From: Cyanobacteria bacterium UBA7694
GTDB taxonomy: Bacteria; Cyanobacteriota; Sericytochromatia; UBA7694
DNA: 6,578 bases
NCBI GenBank assembly: GCA_002482705.1
Contig: DLGM01000280.1
Coordinates: 3,212-9,789 of the forward strand
Direction of reading: 5' to 3'
The translations under genes were made by a program, and so were the position numbers. The notes under the pieces were generated by a model. It saw nothing but the letters and a program-made list of their open reading frames with translations. It was not told the DNA's origin and ran no database searches. Of the stretch, positions 4,193-6,578 are shown one piece after another (the stretch's first letter is position 1; every line of letters begins with the position of its first letter).

Positions 4193-5128
4193 ATGGATTT
4201 TTTAGTCTTTTGTTTTTTGCTGTTTGTATTGTTTATTGGTTTTAAAACCATTATTGTTGTGCCATCCCGCGAGGTGGCGATCAAGGAGCGGCTGTGTAAG
4301 TTTGCCGGTGTGCTCGAACCGGGCCTGCACATTCTGATTCCCGTGGCCGACCGCATCGCCTATCGCCATGAAATGCGCGAGCAGGTGGTCGATATCCCGA
4401 CCCAAACCTGTATTACCCGTGACAATATCCAGGTCGAGGTCAATGGCGATCTGTATATTAAAATTGTGGATCCGTTCAAAGCCAGTTATGGTATTTCCAA
4501 CTATATGACCGATAGTATTCATCTGGCCCAGACCACCATGCGTTCCCAAGTGGGCAAACTCGATTTGGACACAGCCTTTTCTGAGCGTGAATCGATCAAT
4601 GAAAATATTATCCAAGAAATTGACAAAGCCTCGGAGCCTTGGGGTGTGAAGGTATTGCGTTATGAAATTCGTGAAATTCGCCCCTCCCACAAGGTGATCT
4701 CAACGCTTGAAAAACAGATGGAAGCTGAGCGCAATCGCCGGGCTGAAGTCACATTGGCCGAAGCGGAGCGGATTTCGGTGCAAAATATTGCCCGAGGCGA
4801 ACGGCAGGAGCAAATTAACCTCTCGGAGGGAGAGCGCCAAAAGACCAAAAACGTGGCTGAAGGCCGGGCACAAGCGATTGAGATTTTGGCCAATGCCAGT
4901 GCCCAGAGCATTCAGATGGTGGCCGAAGCGATTCAGCGCCCCGGTGGCGACCGGGCGGTCAAAATGCAACTGGTCGAACAGTTCACCGACGAACTGGGGA
5001 CCATTTTAGAGCAGGCCAATGTCAGCGTGGTGCCTGCTGATGTTGCCCAGCTCAAAACCTTTTTTGAAGGGGTCAGCAAGGTGTCTGCCCCTGTCCAAGT
5101 ACCTACGCTCAAACTGGGGAGGTCTTAA
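4193..5128 (+). CDS. SPFH/band-7 membrane protein, paralogue 1
   Basis: The 311-residue stomatin-type protein has one membrane segment at about residues 3-23 and then the SPFH domain, about 24-185. Recognisable parts are VPSREVAI, LEPGLHILIPVADRI, the 'DIPTQTCITRDN' strand, DPFKASYG, and RYEIREIRP at the end of the domain. Residues 173-186 (EKQMEAERNRRAEV) lead into a long helix with five 11-residue repeats (about 188-242). The C-terminus ends with a QFTDELG-type region and a low-complexity tail. Proteins of this family form large ring or cage oligomers at the membrane and recruit proteases or lipids, as HflK/C do for FtsH. GAGGAG lies 5 nt before the ATG. The 3-nt gap to the next gene implies translational coupling. 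It is related to that gene yet well diverged, so the duplication is old. Family sure; partner unknown. Confidence 0.92.
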   Translation: MDFLVFCFLLFVLFIGFKTIIVVPSREVAIKERLCKFAGVLEPGLHILIPVADRIAYRHEMREQVVDIPTQTCITRDNIQVEVNGDLYIKIVDPFKASYGISNYMTDSIHLAQTTMRSQVGKLDLDTAFSERESINENIIQEIDKASEPWGVKVLRYEIREIRPSHKVISTLEKQMEAERNRRAEVTLAEAERISVQNIARGERQEQINLSEGERQKTKNVAEGRAQAIEILANASAQSIQMVAEAIQRPGGDRAVKMQLVEQFTDELGTILEQANVSVVPADVAQLKTFFEGVSKVSAPVQVPTLKLGRS

Positions 5129-5131
5129 CCC

Positions 5132-6049
5132 ATGCCCATGACATTTGGCCTCTTGGCCCTGATCGTTTTAATTATACTCATTCAGTTGTTTCGTTCATTG
5201 CGTATTGTGCCCCAGCGGGAGGCCTATGTGGTTGAGCGCTTTGGCAAATACCACACTACCCTGGACGCCGGATGGCACATTCTGCTGCCGTTTATGGATC
5301 AGGTGGCCTTTAAACACAACCTGCGGGAAACCATTATTGAAGTGCCGCCTCAGGAATGTTTTACCCTGGATAATGTGCGCGTCACCGTCGATGGGGTGAT
5401 TTATATCAGTATTCTCGATCCGCGCAAGGCCAGTTATGGCGTTACCGATTATGAGCAGGCCGTGATGTCCTTGGCGATGACCACTTCGCGTGCGGAAATT
5501 GGCAAGCTGGAGCTGGATAAAACCTTTGAAGAGCGCGATTCGATCAGCCAGAAGGTGGTACAGGCTGTAGCTGAAGCCGGGGCCGGTTGGGGCATTCAGG
5601 TGCACCGCTACGAAATTCAGAATATTGAGCCTCCGGCGACCGTGCGCGAAGCCATGGAAGCCCAAGTGACCGCAGACCGGGAGCGCCGCGCTATGATCTC
5701 GACCTCCGAAGGGCGGATGCAGAGCATGATCACCCGTTCAGAAGGGCGCAAAGCCGAGTTGATTTCCCATTCGGAAGGGGAAGCCCAGCGCCTGATTAAC
5801 CAGGCTGAAGGCAATGCCCATGAAATTCTATCAGTGGCGCGGGCGACCGCCAGTTCGATTACCAAACTGGCGGATGCGATTGCTGTACCCGGAGGCGATC
5901 AAGCTGTACGCCTGCGCCTGTCGGAAAAATATATTGGCAAGCTGCGGGCTTTGGGTAAACCACAAACCCAGGTGTTACTGTCGGCTGACTTAAGTCATTT
6001 AGACGGCATTTTGGCGGGAATGGGCCTCGATGTAGGCCCTGAGGGTTAA
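5132..6049 (+). CDS. SPFH/band-7 membrane protein, paralogue 2 (QmcA-like)
   Basis: The 305-residue protein has a membrane segment at about residues 4-20, then RIVPQREAYVVERFGKY (24-40), which is typical of the QmcA/stomatin group. LDAGWHILLPFMDQVAF follows, then the 'EVPPQECFTLDN' strand (70-81), DPRKASYG and RYEIQNIEPP (159-168). The EAMEAQV..DRERRA helix leads into four exact 11-residue repeats with (S/A)EG at 192, 203, 214 and 225. E. coli QmcA has similar AEG repeats and forms closed cages. The C-terminal segment is short and hydrophobic. GGGGAGG at 5116-5122 lies 9 nt before the first ATG; the second ATG at 5138 would be 15 nt away, so 5132 is preferred. It probably co-assembles with the preceding protein, as HflK does with HflC, but homo-oligomers are equally possible. 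Confidence 0.93.
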   Translation: MPMTFGLLALIVLIILIQLFRSLRIVPQREAYVVERFGKYHTTLDAGWHILLPFMDQVAFKHNLRETIIEVPPQECFTLDNVRVTVDGVIYISILDPRKASYGVTDYEQAVMSLAMTTSRAEIGKLELDKTFEERDSISQKVVQAVAEAGAGWGIQVHRYEIQNIEPPATVREAMEAQVTADRERRAMISTSEGRMQSMITRSEGRKAELISHSEGEAQRLINQAEGNAHEILSVARATASSITKLADAIAVPGGDQAVRLRLSEKYIGKLRALGKPQTQVLLSADLSHLDGILAGMGLDVGPEG

Positions 6050-6061
6050 AGCCTGAGCCTG

Positions 6062-6089
6062 AAAAGCCCCCGCATAGCGGGGGCTTTTT
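6062..6089 (+). terminator. Rho-independent terminator of the SPFH operon
   Basis: AAAAGCCCCCGC (6062-6073) pairs with GCGGGGGCTTTT (6077-6088) around ATA and ends in five T. It lies 13 bases after the stop and closes the operon before the TetR-type gene. Confidence 0.95.
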
Positions 6090-6144
6090 CATGGACCATG
6101 CCAGGATTTTCCGCAATGGTCTGGTCGGGAAGCCCGGATCAGGC

Positions 6145-6173
6145 GTTATAATAAGGGCCATGACCTTGATAAC
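6145..6173 (+). promoter_or_regulatory. TetR-gene promoter with overlapping inverted repeat
   Basis: A perfect -10 TATAAT (6147-6152) lies 33 bases before the ATG; no good -35 box is visible at the usual distance. The box sits inside an imperfect palindrome: GTTAT (6145-6149) faces ATAAC (6169-6173), and AAGG (6153-6156) faces CCTT (6164-6167). This covers the -10 and the start of transcription, where TetR-family repressors commonly bind to control their own gene. Confidence 0.5.
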
Positions 6174-6185
6174 AAAGAGGCCTTT

Positions 6186-6578
6186 ATGCACCATCTGCCC
6201 CTGACCGAAGCCCACGTGATCGACGCCTACATGGATCTGTGCAGCAGCGAGGGCCACCGTCCTCAGCAGCTGGCCGCGTTGGCCACCCATCTGGGGCAGA
6301 GGGAAGCCACACTGCGCGCCCTGTTTCCCTCCTTGGCGGCGCTCGAAGCGCAGATTTTTGCCACTTTCTTGGAGCATACGCTAGCACTCTTAAATAAAAG
6401 CCCTGAATACGCGGATTATGCCGCCTCTGAAAAGCTTTTGGGGCTCTACTATACATTCTTTGAGCTGCTCACTGCCAACCGCGCCTATGTACAGGTGGTA
6501 TTGCCTCCCGATTTACGGGCCATCCCCCAGATACCACGCCTCGAGCGCTTACACCGGGGTTTTGTCGCCCACCTCAAT
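6186..6578 (+). CDS. TetR-family transcriptional regulator, 5' part
   Basis: 131 codons are open from the ATG at 6186 to the window edge; the 3' end is missing. Residues about 9-60 fit the TetR helix-turn-helix domain: VIDAYMDLCSSEG (11-23) corresponds to the 'A..LF...G' helix, QQLAALATHLG (27-37) to the 'IA...G' helix, and REATLRALFPSLAALEAQIF (39-58) to the recognition helix plus the '.YYHF.SKE.L' turn. The usual tyrosine and lysine of that turn are replaced by Leu/Phe and Leu, so it is a divergent member. The following helices (from about 62) are the ligand-binding and dimer region, which does not show the inducer. AGAGG lies 5 nt before the ATG. The gene follows the operon terminator and has its own -10 box, so it is probably unlinked to the SPFH genes and may regulate itself or genes beyond the window. 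Confidence 0.8.
   Translation, partial: MHHLPLTEAHVIDAYMDLCSSEGHRPQQLAALATHLGQREATLRALFPSLAALEAQIFATFLEHTLALLNKSPEYADYAASEKLLGLYYTFFELLTANRAYVQVVLPPDLRAIPQIPRLERLHRGFVAHLN

Noticed and set aside
4202..5865. Several long frames overlapping the SPFH genes on both strands
   Set aside because: They overlap two clear SPFH genes completely and have no domains or start signals of their own.
1..6578. CRISPR array, tRNA, rRNA, toxin-antitoxin or defence system
   Set aside because: No spaced direct repeats, no cloverleaf or ribosomal RNA sequence, and no matching gene pairs were found on reading both strands.

Overview
The window looks like ordinary chromosomal DNA of a Gram-negative bacterium, most likely a gammaproteobacterium. 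The main clue is the peroxiredoxin at 3251-3724, whose active-site region is nearly that of enterobacterial Bcp. A YchJ-family protein, a lipoprotein and a QmcA-like protein fit the same picture. Coding density is high and base composition is balanced. I see no insertion sequence, phage gene, CRISPR array, tRNA or rRNA. The genus cannot be named from this sequence.

Layout: (1) 1-278 is the 3' end of a YchJ-family gene on the plus strand. It converges with, and overlaps by four bases, a minus-strand lipoprotein gene (275-1687) that probably folds as a beta-propeller. The lipoprotein has a near-consensus sigma-70 promoter (1721-1749) with an inverted repeat in its spacer. (2) 1841-3203 holds a tandem duplication of a complete transcription unit: promoter, long leader of about 165 nt, small RRM-type RNA-binding protein, 3' hairpin and intrinsic terminator. 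The two proteins are about 92% identical. The leaders are strongly conserved although non-coding, while the spacer between the units is unrelated. (3) 3251-3724 (minus) is bcp, a thiol peroxidase. (4) 3884-6049 (plus) is a tight three-gene operon: a soluble NfeD-type OB-fold protein and two diverged SPFH/band-7 membrane proteins, ended by a strong terminator at 6062-6089. (5) 6186 to the window edge is the 5' part of a TetR-family regulator gene, with an inverted repeat over its -10 box.

How the genes work together: the NfeD-SPFH-SPFH operon is expected to build a membrane scaffold or quality-control assembly, with the two SPFH proteins possibly forming a hetero-oligomer as HflK and HflC do. 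The RRM pair are probably abundant RNA chaperones, perhaps cold- or stress-responsive, controlled through their leaders. Bcp and YchJ look like independent housekeeping genes.

The best candidate for something undescribed is the duplicated RRM leader. It has repeated CCTC (anti-Shine-Dalgarno-like) motifs, a shared short upstream ORF, a conserved GAACGTTC palindrome and a possible hairpin that hides the ribosome binding site. In addition, a hairpin after each stop codon differs between copies by changes that keep the pairing.
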